Assembly: GCA_021234155.1 (NCBI GenBank)
Contig: JAJEKV010000009.1
Coordinates: 9,308,546 to 9,372,545, forward strand
Reading direction: 5' to 3'
Source: Isoetes taiwanensis
Lineage: Eukaryota; Streptophyta; Lycopodiopsida; Isoetales; Isoetaceae
DNA length: 64,000 bases
The first letter of the stretch is position 1, and the number at the start of each line of letters is the position of its first letter. A program made the position numbers and the translations under genes. This document shows positions 35,272-46,103 of the stretch, in pieces. Below the pieces are notes generated by a model. That model had not been told where the DNA came from. It worked only from the letters and a program-made list of their open reading frames with translations, and searched no databases.

Positions 35272-36510
35272 AGGTAACAATGCAAGTGTATTCCTATTTC
35301 CATTGTTGCCAATATAATTTCAATTCCACATGGTTGCCATGACCATAAGCGTGGTCTCTCTGGGAAGACACCACCAGGCACTCTCAATTGGAAGTGTGGT
35401 AGCCATGACTTGAAAAGCTCGGTTGTCATCCATGTTGACTACTGCACAGCTTGGATTGCACCTTCTTTACAACTTGCAATATTATCTTGCCTCATTCTGG
35501 TTCCCTTGAATTTGCAAGAGTTGGGCATTTTGAGCCCTTCAGCATTGACACACACTAAGATCCCAGTGTTTAGGACCAGTTCATTACCATGTTCTCCTCC
35601 CTCCTTGCAATTATTTTCAATCCCTTGACTTTCCTATCTCAAACATTCGCATCCCATATTCTGGGGAAGGGGGAGGACCTATATTCATTATAGATTTCTT
35701 TCAGACCCTTGTAGAGATTATCAAATTATCGTATGGCATGAGCCTTGGCTACTTCTAAAGTCTTTGCACTCCTAACGATCACTTCAAGGCGCCTTTGCTT
35801 GAAGAATTTCCACCGCTTACTTCCATGCACGTCCTCAAACTAAGAATTGCCTTCCTCGGCCATTTCAGCAGTCCGCTTCATGACAACATCCAATGTAAGA
35901 CCCATCCTTGAAACGAATTCTTTCTCCAGGTCAGCTGTTAGAATTTATAGGTACCTGCTATTCTTATGATAATTCTCACATACAACCGATACTTGATGGT
36001 GGATTCAAGGATTTCAGAATGTTTAGAGGTCTCTCTAATTGAAATACCCTCATCAAGCACGTCTCGCATCTCCTCTTCCGACCATTGGCCTCTCCTAGTA
36101 AGTTTTCTTATCATTTGAATGGATGATTCACTTACTTGAGGAGTTTGTTCTTTGCCTTTGGCAAACACACTCGTTTATTGGCCACAGCTGATGCTCTGCG
36201 ACTACTCGGTCCAATAGGATCCTTTTGTGGTCAGGCTCTTGCCGATACCATTGTTCTCGTGTAAAGGAAAAACAAGAATTGATGTGCCGCGATGAGCAAA
36301 GTGTTGTCTGGTTATCCAAATTTTTGAATTCGGCAAAATTAAGGTGTTCTTACACTTTGCATAAATGGATGAAGGTGGATTTTGGGCGTAAAGCCAACTG
36401 CATTGAATTTGCCAAGGAATCGGCCTTGCTTGGTGGTCCTTACCTGTGCAGTGAGCGGACTCTTTGTACGCGTCCCCTGGAATCTGGTTGAATGGAAGTA
36501 TGACACATGG

Positions 36511-36794
36511 CACGCATTAGGAGGGGGATGCCAACTGCAATTGAGTGGGATCTAAACCCACTAAGAATGGTATATCGAGGAAGGAGGCGACCATACCCTA
36601 ATAAAGTTTGAATTCATACCATGTAATAATTGCTCTTATATTGCATGTTTCAAGTTCAAAACGTACACTAGGTGAGTTTATGCATATGCCAACAAGAAAA
36701 ACATCCAACTAGCAGTATAACGTACCTTAACCTTTCTAAGGAACTCAAAATAAAGAGATATGAAGACACATGCATACATACCCTAGATCAAGCC
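36511..36794. other. Non-genic spacer
   Basis: Nothing recognisable; it links the pogo relic to the foldback element. Confidence 0.3.
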
Positions 36795-37346
36795 CTAGAT
36801 TCTACGGGATAATGTTTAGGGTTTTTTTGAGATTAAAAAAGACCTTCAAAACATGCCAACTAAGCCAAATGAAGATAAATGAACTACCAATCAGAAATCA
36901 GAGCCTGACGGGTCCAGTCAGCAAAACTGTTATAACTAACTCACTGGATCGCATTTTCTAGCATAACTATTGATAGAAAAGTCCAAATGAGCTCTCGTTT
37001 AGTGCAATAGATAGATCTCGTTGAGATCTTTCCAACCTTAATGATTTGCACATATTTTAACCACTTATGATTGTCAAAACTCCAAAAAATATTGTTTTTA
37101 CCATTTTTTTCTATCCTACGGGGCTAAAAGATATGCAAACTACCCAAGGTTGGAAGGATCTCAATGAGATCTATCTATTGCACCAAACAAGAGCTCATTT
37201 GGACTTTTCTATCAACAGTTATGCTAGAAAATGTGATCCAGTGAGTTAGTTATAACTGTTTTGCTGACTGGATTACCAGTTCTGTTTTCTGATTGGTAGT
37301 TCATATAGCTTAGTCCGCATTTCTTAGAAGGCCCTTTTATGATCTC
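36795..37346. repeat. ~550 bp foldback (near-complete inverted repeat)
   Basis: The left arm (36795-37037) and right arm (~37140-37346) are reverse complements over about 200 bases. Matched blocks include AACTACCAATCAGAAATCAG against CTGATTGGTAGTT, GTTATAACTAACTCACTGGA against CCAGTGAGTTAGTTATAAC, and AGATCTCGTTGAGATCTTTC against the matching right-arm block. Even the loop keeps partial pairing (TTTGCACATATTTTA with TAAAAGATATGCAAA). No coding capacity. It is a foldback transposon or an inverted duplication. Confidence 0.85.
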
Positions 37347-37377
37347 AAAAAATCCCTAATGGGGGCATGACTTTAAA

Positions 37378-37416
37378 ACTACTAACTAATTAACTAACTA
37401 ACTAACTAACTAGCTA
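37378..37416 (+). repeat. (AACT)n microsatellite
   Basis: About nine imperfect copies of CTAA in tandem. Confidence 0.85.
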
Positions 37417-37419
37417 ACA

Positions 37420-39225
37420 TATCCTAGATCATGGATTCTGTACGAGTTTTACCCAGTACTCATGAAAAGAGGTTCCTAATTGGGAAAATGCACAATAATG
37501 TAGAGCTTCTGAAGTATGAATGTGCTACAACAAATGATCTTTGGCTCAACGCCTTGACATTCTGTGGGCATAGACCCCTTAGAGATTATGACTTTGAAAG
37601 TCTAAAGAGGGTAAGGAATCGGATAACTACATTGTGGTTACTAATGAAGATTGAAACATTGGATTTTCCTATTAAGAGACCAAAAGGTTTTAGTGCCTCC
37701 AGTTCATTATGAGGGAGCTAAAGACGACAGCATTTGAAGCTGATCAAAAGCTGAAGTTGACATGATAACTTAAGAAAATAGGTTAGTTGTGACAAAGCAT
37801 GGCGGAACACAAATTAACTGAAGGAACCTTTAGAAAAGGCCTTCGTCTGTGGTAGAAACCTTTGGAATTATGGCATAATCCCGTGGGGGAATCATAGTTT
37901 ATGTACGGGGTTAAAGTACCATAAGGCACTAAAAGAATGGTTGAAATAGCGAGAGACCCTATCAAAGTATAGGCAGCATATACAAGTCCAACATAGAGTT
38001 GGCCCCCGTCCTTTTGGAAAGTAGGTGGCACAGTCACATCATAAAGGTACATAGGCAATGGGTTCTGTTTGAAAGAACTACCACGGTTATAGTTTAGCTA
38101 AGATAGAGCAGAGCTCTAGCATTGTGGGATGTGGATATATGTTTATTATGTACACACCATGTACACATACGATAAACATCTTAGGGGTAGTGTCTAAGTG
38201 CCGATACAAGGAGAGAAAGACGAGTGTACTCCAAAGTTACTAATGAAGGGTCTGAGATATGTTTGAAATGTGCAAAGAACCGTCAATTCGTTGCATGCTA
38301 GGGTATGATGTGGTAGTTGGCACTTGAAATAATTGTCAACGGCCAATAGAATGAAGCTTATGATGATTGTGGAATAGTACAATAGTACAATTCCTAGATA
38401 GATAGCGAATAGCAGTTACTTGCTAGAAGTTCAAATGTGTCTTGCATAGACACCCAAGACTAGCTTTCCCACATGATCTATACCGGAATTAGGCAGAGGT
38501 GAACGCCATGGGTTACATGGAGGTGTAAGGTAGAATATACAGGGCTCGAACATCGCTACAAGGCCGGGCTATATCAAACGTCGGTATTGTAGGAAGACTC
38601 ACAAAATATCGGGCAAGCACCTTGATGACTCCAGGTAATTTACGATTTATACGAAGGCTCACTTGCTCTTAGGCCATGACTATGGCTTAAATGAGGGTGC
38701 CAAGTCATTTGGAATGCCACAACAACGTCATAGCATCGTGGCAGAGAAAGGTAATGACTAATATTTCTAGGATGTAGGACAAGGTTGAATCATAACCCCC
38801 AATGATAGGTGGTTTAACAATATAGGGAGCATATAATAGCGGCTTATAAGCCACTAGTCAGTTAACGGATACGTAAAGGAGTAATTGCATTGGTGAACCT
38901 ACTGAATAAAGGTCATAGTCAAAGGGTGAATTGTATACATTGTACCAGGCGTAAGGGTCGGAATACTGAAAATCGGGCATAGACATAGAAAACATATTGA
39001 AGAAGAGAAGGAATGAAGGACCCTTATTGAGGATGTTTAGCAATCTGGATAGGAAGGTTATTACTTAACATAAAGGGTGGTCTTTGCTAACATGCAAAGA
39101 GAGACTTGCGGCTTGAAAGGCAGCAAGAGATGAAAAGCTCTTTAAAGATTTGGTGCATAGCTTAGGGAGGAAGACTTCCATGTCCTAGGACAACATGGTG
39201 AGTTGAATTCACTAAGAACCTTTTC
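37420..39225. other. Non-genic stretch with anonymous open frames
   Basis: A plus-strand ORF of 93 codons (37431-37712) and a minus-strand ORF of 91 codons (37783-38058) have no recognised domain. The sequence around 37880-38010 is weakly similar to 39390-39520, suggesting pieces of one old repeat. Confidence 0.3.
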
Positions 39226-39227
39226 AA

Positions 39228-39351
39228 TGGATAGATAGATAGATAGTATTTCTACGTCATGCCACATTGGCAGCGTCCATGAGGACATATGACAGACCCC
39301 CAGAGACTTGAACACAAGATCTCTTAATAGAGGAGGCCTATCTTGAGAGGT
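39228..39351 (-). repeat. Possible SINE with (TATC)n tail, minus orientation
   Basis: On the minus strand a B-box-like GTGTTCAAGTC (39315-39305) is followed by GACGCTGCCAATGTGGCATG and GACGTAGAAATAC, then (TATC)n at 39247-39231. A retroposed tail with a tRNA-like head is suggested; the A-box is unclear. Confidence 0.4.
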
Positions 39352-40412
39352 CTTTGGATGGTATTATCCTTTGGGATATTCACATAATCCCTTGGAATAT
39401 GTAAGTTCATTTGCGGACTTAAAGACGTCTAGGCATTAAAATAATAGTTGGAAAGATGTCGCCCCAACGCGATCTAGATAGCCTAGAAGGGGGTGACTAG
39501 TCTACAATGGTTGGAGGCCATTGGAATGTACGGGAGAACAAGTCCAAAAGAGGGTAGACTGCTGTCAATTTGACAGGCGTGTGGCGCAGATAACTACTCA
39601 TAGCCATATAGGAAGTGAAGTTTGGCACAAAATGATACCAAGGTTTGTACCCGGGATTAATAAAGTGCTGACATGGTTCTAACACAAGGACTCACTACGT
39701 ATTACAGAGCATGTGTCATGATCTGGGGGAAGTGATCCATAAAAGGAACACGGCCAATGAGAAGGAATATTGAAGGGTGGTAAGATCAAAGAAATCCAAA
39801 CCGATGGTCTAGAGGGGTGCTGCATGGCAGTCCCTAGTCGGTTGGACGACAAAGAGATCCTTTCTCGGGGAAATGAGAACGAGTCAAGGTTTAGACACTA
39901 GGAAGAGACAATGTTAATTATAGTTATGTCTATAAGGTACTACTCAACCCTTAATATATAACGTCGAATAAGGTCTAATATAAAGCATATGAATGTAGTA
40001 TAGATCGAATTATGGCAAGGCCTGAAGAATTTTTGTTATCAAGGCATCTACCAAAGGAAGGAAAATATTTAAAGCTATCGGTCTATGAACGTCGATAACT
40101 GGATGTTATTATCGTCACTTAAAGAATATGCAAGGTGAATAGTGGATTAGAATTCAACTTGGAAGTTTCTATCTTACTCCGAGGCATTCCCTTCCATCGC
40201 TCAACGTGAACGTTCGTCGATATGGTTGCAGGAGACATTCTGCATTAATGGTAAGACCCTTAGGGCATTCCTACCCCACCATGGTTGCACAAGTCCGGCG
40301 GAGTTGATACTACCGCAACGTGGGTTTAGGGAAGAGTGATGATAGACAGGAGTCTTTCTAGAGAAACAGTGATACTATTAGTTAAGTATAATACGAGAAT
40401 ATTATATCCACT
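39352..40412. other. Non-genic stretch
   Basis: No coding signal and no repeat ends recognised. Confidence 0.25.
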
Positions 40413-40495
40413 AAAAGGAGGCTTACCTTGTTGGTAAAGCGTTTGGCTGGGTGTTGGGAGGTCAAGGGTTCAAGCTTTGCATAGTACACTTTTAT
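40413..40495 (+). repeat. tRNA-derived SINE head
   Basis: GGCTTACCTTGTTGGTAAAGC (A-box region, 40420-40440) and AAGGGTTCAAGC (B-box, 40464-40475) are spaced as in a tRNA. Stems do not close fully. It lies directly beside the Helitron end at 40537. Confidence 0.55.
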
Positions 40496-40536
40496 ATAAA
40501 AGTTTCTATGCAGAGAAATAGAGTACTATATATGTA

Positions 40537-40570
40537 CTAGTAATGGTGCCCAGCGTTGCTGGGCATAAGT
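40537..40570 (-). mobile_element. Helitron 3' terminus (minus orientation)
   Basis: In minus sense a hairpin GCCCAGCAACGCTGGGC is followed by ACCATTA and CTAG at 40540-40537. Compared with the hairpin at 8435 and 14080 (GCCCGGCAACGCCGGGC), both arms changed together (CGG/CCG to CAG/CTG), so the stem is kept. The element extends to the right; its 5' end was not found. Confidence 0.7.
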
Positions 40571-40599
40571 TGAGAGCCTGTAAATGATTTGGGATGCAG

Positions 40600-42190
40600 T
40601 GAGAAAAGCCCTATCCCTTTCCTTTTGCTCTATCCCGCATTTCATTTTTTCTCATTTTCTCTACTTTTTTTTTTTTCTTTTCCTTTTTTTCTCGTCCTTC
40701 TCACATGTTTCCTTGTTTTCCCATCCCTTTCCTTCCCCCTTCCCTGTTCCCGATAACCTTTTTCCTTTCCCTTTTGCTCCTTTCTCCACCTTTTCCCTCT
40801 TCTCTTTTTTCTTTGCCCTTTTCCCTTCCCCTTTCTTTTTTTTTATGCCTTCTCTTTTCCCCACCCTTTTTCCATGTCTTCCCTTTTTCTCAACCTTTTA
40901 CTCTTTCGCCCTTTTCCATGCCTATTTTCCCTTCTCTTTTCCTCCTTTTCCCACTCTTTTCCTCCTTTTTGTGTGTGCCTTTTTCCCTTCCATTTTTCTT
41001 TTCTCCCTCCCGTTTTCCATGCCCTTTTTACCTTCCCTTTTTCCATCTCCTCACTCTTTCCCTCTTTTTCTTTTCCATGTTCCCTTTTTCTCTTCCCCTT
41101 TTCCATTTTCCTCATTTTCTTTTTCCCGTGCCTCTCTCTCTTTCCCCCCTTTTCCATTCTTTTTTCTTTTCTATTTCCCTTTCCCATGCCCTTTTTCCCA
41201 CCCTTTTCTTCTTTCTATTTTTCCCGTGCTTCCTTTTCCTCCTTTTCCCACCCTTTCCCTCTTCCCGTGCAATTTTTCCTTCTTTCAACCCTTCCTTTTT
41301 CTTTTCTCTTTTCCTTTCCTCATGTCCTTTTTCCCTTTCCCTCCCCTCCATCACTCCCCTGCTTCCCTTTCCCTTTCCCTTTTTTCCCGTTTCCTTTTCT
41401 AGATGGATTTTTTTCTTTCCGTTTTCCTCCTTTGCCGATCCTTTTCCTGTGCACTTTTTCCCTTCCTTTCCTTTTCCTTTTCCCCTTTTCCATGCCTTTT
41501 GCACATTTGTTTTATTCTCTTATTTCCTATAAGGGAGGGTGCCCGTCAACGGGGCACTGCCCTTTTCGGGGCGGTTGAATCTGACGGCTAAGATTTGTCC
41601 GTTCAAAATTCCCGCTTTTTTACATTTTCTTTAAAGCCCCACAACTTTTTGTGTGGGAGGCGAAATCATGGCGGACCACTTGCATTAGAATCGCATTAAC
41701 GAGACCTATAAAATGAGTACTTGTTTGTCCCATTTTGAGCATGTGGTCAACATGCACCATTGAAGGGCACCTCATTCACCCCGTGGGGCAGTTAAGGGGC
41801 TCCATTTAAAGCCTTTTTATTCCCGTTTCAGGGCACCGCACCAGGCGGTTTTAGGTTCATCAGAAAGCCCTCTTTCAAGGGCATCGAATGCACCATCTTG
41901 GGCCCGTTTCTGAGCTGTGGAGGACCTCCATCGTCCCATTTGTCTTCATATCTGCCCCGTTGACGGGCACCCTCCCTTACCCATTTTTCTCTTTTCCCCA
42001 CCCTTTCTCTCTTGCCCCTTTTCTTTTCCCTTTTTTCTTTTTTCCCTTTCTTCACCATTTTCCTCTTCCCTTTTCTCTCATGCCCTTCCCCCCTTCCCTT
42101 TTCTCGTTTCCCTCTTTCTCTTTCCTTGTGACCTTTACCTAGGTTCCCTTTCCCCCTTTTTCCTTTCCTTTTTCTTTCTAACTCTCCCTT
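40600..42190 (+). repeat. ~1.5 kb polypyrimidine tract
   Basis: From 40600 to 41525 and again from 41980 to 42190 the plus strand is almost only C and T, built from variants of CCCTTTTCC with occasional CCATGCC. It produces long spurious ORFs on both strands. A TIR element at 41530-41979 divides it. Confidence 0.9.
41530..41979. mobile_element. 450 bp TIR element inserted in the polypyrimidine tract
   Basis: Perfect 27 bp inverted ends: TAAGGGAGGGTGCCCGTCAA at 41530 (continuing CGGGGCA) and the exact reverse complement ending CACCCTCCCTTA at 41979. The interior is not pyrimidine-rich, so it clearly interrupts the tract. There is no ORF and no certain target duplication. MITE-like. Confidence 0.8.
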
Positions 42191-42426
42191 GCCCAGGTGA
42201 CAGCTCCGGGTTGGCTAATATTAAGTAATTTGGTGTTTTAGCCCTTTTTAATATTAGGTTAAGCCCTAAATTCGAATTAGGGTTTAAGGTTAGGTTTTCA
42301 CCTTTATAATTTAATTATTAACATAGCGAACCTTAGCTTATGAATAATTAATGTGCCATTAATTATTCACAGTGACGTGTCATATATTTATACTTAAAAA
42401 GGCGTATAAATATGTGGAACGTCACA
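42191..42426 (-). repeat. LTR-like end sharing a terminus with the LTR at 46104
   Basis: In minus sense the sequence starting at 42426 reads TGTGACGTTCCA, identical for 12 bases to the start of the LTR at 47546, then diverges. The far end at ~42197 (GGTGACAGCTCC in plus) could be its other terminus. This may be the 3' LTR of the same element or the LTR of a relative. Confidence 0.4.
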
Positions 42427-42639
42427 AAATTTCTACCTTGCCATCAGATTTGTTCTAAGCCTCTCTCAAATTGATGCATGAAAAGCAGGAAGATGAAATC
42501 TTATAGTATTTTGCGAATCTTGTTATACAGTATAGCAAATTTTGTACTTGCATACCCCACAAACGAGGAACTTTACGTACGGTGTAGATTAAGGAATAAT
42601 GGGTGAATATGCCTATCCAACAGCTCTCGTTGCCCTACG

Positions 42640-42830
42640 TCACCCCCCGTGTGAATATGCACCCAAACCAAAGGGGGCACACCCAAACCAAAGGGGGTTT
42701 AAGGGGGATATTAATTTAAATGTGTTGGACCCAATGGTTGTGTTAATTAATGTCAATGGTAGTTATGTGTTGGTTGTTAATGTCAATGGTTGTTATGAGT
42801 TGGTTGTTATGTGTTGGGGGATTTAATTTT
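42640..42830 (+). repeat. Short tandem repeats
   Basis: CACCCAAACCAAAGGGGG is present twice at 42659-42700. A ~30 bp unit containing GTTGGTTGTTAATGTCAATG is repeated at 42745-42815. Confidence 0.7.
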
Positions 42831-43453
42831 TATATGTTGGATGTTAATGGTTTATGTTGCAAATTTTTTTTTTTGGCCCCAGAAAAATTCAAACCAGAAA
42901 AAAACGAGAATTCATTTGAGGCTTTCATCACCAACAAATAGAACATAAGTAAAAGTTACCATAAAGATAGAGCCGATTGATCCCATTATTCTGAAAGTCA
43001 TAAAGTTTGCAACACCCATACACAAACATTTTTCAACTGGAATTTAACAGCAGCCTTTGGCCTCCATGGATTTTTGTGGTGAGAAACCAAAGTGGGAAAC
43101 TTTTCTTCTTGTTAGCACAAGGATCTAGAAGCCTCAAAATCTAAAAATGCAGGGTAATTTTTTGCAAGCTTCATTCAGAATGAGCCATAAAACAATATCC
43201 AATAGCGCAATCTTGTATTAATCAGCTGGTAGGATGTGAAAGCCTACCAAACCCCGCCGGAAAATTGCTGTTTTAGCATAGATAACTTAACCAAACATAT
43301 CCATATCATACACTATTAAAAAGATCTCGGAGAGAGCTTTCCAACGCAATAAAAATCATCTCAAACAGAGCTCTGGATCAAAAGTTATGATAAGAAATGT
43401 GTTGCCGGCGGGGAAACTGCACTACATGCGCCCTTCAAGCCCTTCATGTGCCC

Positions 43454-43572
43454 ATTATACACCACACACACAAAAAGAGGGCTTTTGTTGTGAGCCATTG
43501 GTTGTTGACCATTATGCACCACACGCACAAAAAAAGGGCTTTTGTTCTGAGCCATTGGTTGTTGACCATTGG
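43454..43572 (+). repeat. Two-copy tandem repeat, ~60 bp unit
   Basis: The unit begins CATTATACACCACACACACA or CATTATGCACCACACGCACA and ends GAGCCATTGGTTGTTGAC. The two copies are adjacent and lie within the dispersed repeat copy 3. Confidence 0.8.
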
Positions 43573-43723
43573 AAAAAAAAAGGCTAAAATCAATGGCCCA
43601 GAAATGGTGCACTCTAGATGTACGCATTAGTACATCCATTTGAATACATCACGAAATCATAGGAAAACCTTAGTGAAAAGCGTACAAAAACACAAAGAAA
43701 ACCCCCTGTTATTATGCTACATA
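43490..43723 (-). repeat. Dispersed ~190 bp repeat, copy 3 (reverse)
   Basis: The reverse complement starts GCATAATAACAGGGGGTTTT at 43723 and follows copy 2 (32872) closely through CTAGAGTGCACC. Confidence 0.7.
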
Positions 43724-45250
43724 TAGGTTACCATGTGTGGAATACCTTGCCATCATCAATAGAAGCTGATAACTCTGATATAAATGGATGTTTGCCAAAT
43801 GCTACTGCTGGTATATATGCTTGTTCTTTTTCATGGCTATTATAGGATACTGAGTAGCTACTTTTTCATAGGCTACTGAGTAGCTACATAGAAACTAATA
43901 TTATAGGATTCAAATCATTGATTACCATTTATAATCTTTCTAATTACCTTAAACAATTCGTGAAGAGCAGGAATGTTCAGGTTTATTTGTAAGCCCCTCT
44001 TGCTTATCATGGACAATAAAAATCAGCAAGGATAGAAGTTTGAGCACGTATTCTGAGAGAAGAATTTCTAGACAAAAGTTCAGCTTCAACAGCCCTTGAA
44101 CTTGCAAGATGGATGAAACAACTAAAATTGCTAAAAAACAATGTGATTCATACATGATACCACTTCAATTTTTTAGAAACTTCCTAAATGGGATGTAATG
44201 TTGAAATACAATAATTGCTGCCTATACTCAAAATGATTACGGGAAGGAAGCTTTCCTATTATTTGAAGGAATGATAAGATAAATATCACTTACATTATTT
44301 AGAGGACAACTTGTAAAATTGTAACCTTGAACGTCAAACTTTAATGCTGCAAATTGCCATCTTTGGGTGATACTCGCACAATACGCTTGGTCTGTCATCA
44401 TACAACCCATATTACAATTAGAAATAGGCAATTCAAAACCATGATAATCCAGAGATAATCTAGTACAAATAGGCAATTCAAAACCATAATAATCTAGAGA
44501 TAGTCTGGTATATATGAGGTAAGGCTGATAATTGCTAAACTTTATATGTTGATAGGTTTTTTACATGCACCATCTCAACTATACAAACCGATGCCTCAAC
44601 ATGATATGGTTGTTTTCTTCCAAAAGATGCAACAAGAAGCAGTGATGCCAAATGAAGCTACTTTTTGACCTTGCTTGTTTCTTTTGCTAACCAAATAGCT
44701 ATGGTACAATCAAGGTCATGGTCTTAAAATCAGGTCACTAATAAGTTAGAAACAGGTTACTAATCAGATTGCTAAGTATTCTTAGAAATAGTTTTCCAAA
44801 TAATCCAGGAAACAGAACATATAAAACAGACCAGGAAACTAACCTTGATGTCATCAAAATCAGCCAAAGCCTCCCAATAATTATATACCTCTTCCCCCTT
44901 CAGAAGCATACATCGATCTTCACAAAAAAAAAGACGTAAAAATGGATTACAATGTCTAGAAAACAGAAGAATAACAAAATTTTGTGAAAACAAATGCCTT
45001 CAAGAGTAAACAAAGGAGGTGCCTTGATAAGACGGCTAAAGTCTAGACTGAATGAAGGGGCCATTTTAGGGATAGAATTGGATTGATCGGCCAAAGACAT
45101 TCTAATACACACATGTTTTTTCGATGGGGTTGAAAGCATTCTTACCAGATATTTTCTATCTAGACATCTCCCAAACTTCATCAGCATCGAATTTAGGCTG
45201 GCTTCATCTTAAAGGAGAAATGCTCTTGGTCATCGCCGCATATACATCAT
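43724..45250 (-). other. Exon-like fragments of unknown origin
   Basis: On the minus strand three pieces look like exons. ILASSRAVEAELLSRNSSLR plus IRAQTSILADFYCP-stop lies near 44120-44010. DQAYCASITQRWQFAALKFD to CPLNN, followed by GTAAGT, lies near 44390-44296. RCMLLKGEEVYNYWEALADF to DDIK, followed by GTTAGT, lies near 44925-44845. They do not join into one protein that I recognise. They may be a captured host gene inside the LTR element. Confidence 0.3.
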
Positions 45251-46090
45251 GGACGGTTTGATTGAGAAGAACCTCGTCAAAAATTTCCTAAGTGCACCCT
45301 TTTCGAAAAAACAAAGATGTGCCTTTTTGTTTTGATGTGGCACGATCTAAGCTGTCGATCGGCTGGATGGAGGAATGGGCAAATCTGGGCTATCGATCGG
45401 GGCAGAGGGACATTGGGACGATCTCGGTCGTCGATCGGGCAGACAGACAGATGCCACGGTTTTATAATATAGGATTATTATTTATATGATGATGGATAGG
45501 CCACCCTTCGTGGTGGTATATTATTTTGTGTATAATTGCTAGGTGCTAACATGTATGTATGTTTCCATTGTATAGGATTTCCATAGAGGACGTGGGTCAA
45601 ATGACACCTCCGTGTTCCTCACACGGACACTTGGACATCCCAAGCGGTTCGAGTTAGACGGAGGGCCTTTCCATGGGGATGTAGTCGCCACGGGAGGGGA
45701 ATTCTTCGTATTTGTATAATGGAAGCATCGTATAGATTCTTTATAGATTCTTTACACTATTAGCTTACCCTAATTTGATGTCTTTGTAGGTGAACTATGC
45801 TCGACTACTCACACAGTGTGCGAGAGGCTGGAGCAAAAATTTAGGTAAGGCCTCAGGCATACTCTGTGAGTAGTCACTTTCTAGTGGCCAAAATTTTCAA
45901 GTTTTATTACGACTTTCAATTTATTTTTGCTAACTATTACTAGCTTAGCTTACTATTCTAAGACGCGAATTTTTTTTTTTCCCATTTTCTGAGCCTTATG
46001 CTTGTATGATTATCTCAAAGATGAAAGTTCTAACTGTTAGTACTAACTGGGAAAATGGCCAGTGCTTGATCTTGGTCTTCCAAGATCATT

Positions 46091-46102
46091 GCTCTAATAC
46101 CA
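46091..46102 (-). promoter_or_regulatory. Retrotransposon primer-binding site (tRNA-iMet type)
   Basis: On the minus strand TGGTATTAGAGC follows the end of the LTR after one base. It differs by one base from TGGTATCAGAGC, the usual plant primer-binding site complementary to initiator tRNA-Met. It fixes the orientation of the element as minus. Confidence 0.75.
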
Positions 46103-46103
46103 T

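Larger units (their letters stand above)
33685..36510 (-). pseudogene. Pogo/Tigger-type (DDE_1) transposase pseudogene, interrupted by a LINE
   Basis: On the minus strand: a helix-turn-helix region (WSEEEMRDVLDEGISIRETS, 36100-36000), then with frame breaks ELVLNTGILVCVNAEGLKMP and KFKGTRMRQDNI, then MTTELFKSWLPHFQLRVPGG ending CYLHT at 35280. A LINE (35271-34783) interrupts the DDE domain there. The protein resumes as PFKTTFKN, LYGHSIQPLVRPGMEGVRFA and an acidic block. A lysine/arginine-rich coil (EKKEATRRAKKEVTRRAIA, 33950-33840) closes it. The order is that of pogo-like transposases (HTH, DDE with VPGG and LDGHGSH region, PFK block, basic coil). The LDGHGSH motif is destroyed. A second LINE 3' end (34027-34150) and a duplicated segment (33689-33822) sit near its C-terminus. 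Confidence 0.65.

Noticed and set aside
40584-41578. Long overlapping ORFs (up to 275 codons) on both strands
   Set aside because: They are low-complexity translations of the polypyrimidine tract (Phe/Ser/Pro/Leu on one strand, Lys/Glu/Gly on the other) with no domain.
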